Below are positions 12,605-12,970 of a stretch of DNA of 12,970 nt, piece by piece. Location: positions 1 through 12,970 of the forward strand of contig JAJZDR010000080.1 of NCBI GenBank assembly GCA_021805885.1, given 5' to 3'. A program made the translations under genes and the position numbers. The notes below the pieces were generated by a model. That model was not told where the DNA came from. It made no database searches and saw only the letters and a program-made list of their open reading frames with translations. Each line of letters starts with the position of its first letter. Positions within the stretch are counted from its first letter, which is position 1. Source of the stretch: a bacterium. GTDB taxonomy: Bacteria > Patescibacteria > Dojkabacteria > JAKAPS01 > JAJZLI01.

Positions 12605-12970
12605 TTAGTGAACTTAAAAAACAGTTAGATAATAAAAAAATTAGTGTAACAGAGATTGCAGAAGAATATATAGCTAAAGCTAAAGATTTAAACCCTACAC
12701 TTAATGCTTATATCTCTATAACAGAAGATTATGCTCTATCTCACCTACCTTTTGATTCACGAAATAAACTTTCTGGAATACCTGGAATAATAAAAGATAA
12801 TATAAATATAAAAGGATTAAACGCCACTGCAGGTTCACGTATCCTCGAAAACTACATATCCCCCTACTCTGCTTCAGTAGTTTCCAATTTGTCTGATTTT
12901 ACACTAATTGGAAAAGGCAACATGGATGCTTTTGCTTTTGGATCATCTACTGAAAACTCTGGGTATGGAG
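12601..12970 (+). CDS. gatA: Asp/Glu-tRNA amidotransferase subunit A, 5' part
   Basis: Partial: 123 codons before the window ends. It has the amidase-signature N-terminus: LKKQLDNKKISVTEIAEEYI, then LSGIPGIIKDNINIKG with the triad lysine K65 in the IKDN motif. TAGSRILENY at 76-85 and KGNMDAFAFGSSTENSGYG at 105-123 follow, matching GatA's NMDEFAMGSSTENS except that Glu-Phe is Ala-Phe. The Ser-cis-Ser-Lys partners lie beyond the end. GatA releases ammonia from Gln for transamidation. The ATG overlaps gatC's stop by 4 bp. A few codons in this stretch are more GC-rich (for example around 12820-12875) but not enough to suggest transfer. Confidence 0.96.
   Translation, partial: MISELKKQLDNKKISVTEIAEEYIAKAKDLNPTLNAYISITEDYALSHLPFDSRNKLSGIPGIIKDNINIKGLNATAGSRILENYISPYSASVVSNLSDFTLIGKGNMDAFAFGSSTENSGYG

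Noticed and set aside
67..12970. Recoding of TGA as glycine
   Set aside because: TGA ends the genes at 1122, 1640, 9189 and 12604 at sensible lengths, two of them in ATGA overlaps, and no gene needs TGA read-through.

Overview
The window is an AT-rich stretch (roughly 30 % G+C by eye) of a small-genome bacterium, most likely a member of the Candidate Phyla Radiation (Patescibacteria). This placement is an inference. It rests on short intergenic gaps, overlapping genes, tRNAs without an encoded CCA, almost no Shine-Dalgarno sites, an FtsQ-FtsA-FtsZ cluster without surrounding murein genes, and a prepilin-like surface protein typical of these cells. TGA is used as a stop (it ends the first two genes, ftsA and gatC), so the Gracilibacteria/Absconditabacteria code with TGA = Gly does not apply.

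Layout. 67-1640 (+): two overlapping genes for membrane-anchored proteins of unknown function behind a sigma70-type promoter. 1729-1802 (+): tRNA-Asp, followed by three 15-bp CTAG-centred repeats. 1889-2419 (+): a small membrane-anchored unknown. 3439-2416 (-): tRNA-Thr, tRNA-Gly, a single-domain rhodanese and a dCTP deaminase/dUTPase-like enzyme. 3534-4846 (+): a Bax-inhibitor-1-like and a DedA-like membrane protein. 7073-4839 (-): a large prepilin-like protein with a Kelch propeller and an apparent TIG/IPT insertion. 7147-11414 (+): division genes ftsQ, ftsA and ftsZ, followed 4 bp later by a catalytically degenerate Fic-fold protein with a winged-helix C-terminus. 12176-11409 (-): a membrane-anchored DsbA-like thiol oxidoreductase. 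12323-12970 (+): gatC and the start of gatA, which runs off the window.

How the parts fit. FtsQ (POTRA, membrane), FtsA (actin-like tether) and FtsZ (tubulin-like, with an intact C-terminal FtsA-binding peptide) form the core divisome. The pseudo-Fic/winged-helix protein is probably co-transcribed with them and is the best candidate for an undescribed regulator. GatC/GatA belong to the amidotransferase that makes Gln-tRNA and/or Asn-tRNA. The DsbA-like enzyme would oxidise exported proteins, and the prepilin-like protein (8 Cys) and the second gene (2 Cys) are possible substrates.

Expression. Several first genes have a TATAAT box, often with the TGn extension, only 6-8 nt before the ATG, which predicts leaderless mRNAs. 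All three convergent gene pairs overlap at their stop codons, and no canonical hairpin-plus-U-tract terminator was found. No IS element, CRISPR array, integrase or rRNA is visible. No stretch over 300 bp lacks a gene; the longest gap is 12177-12322.
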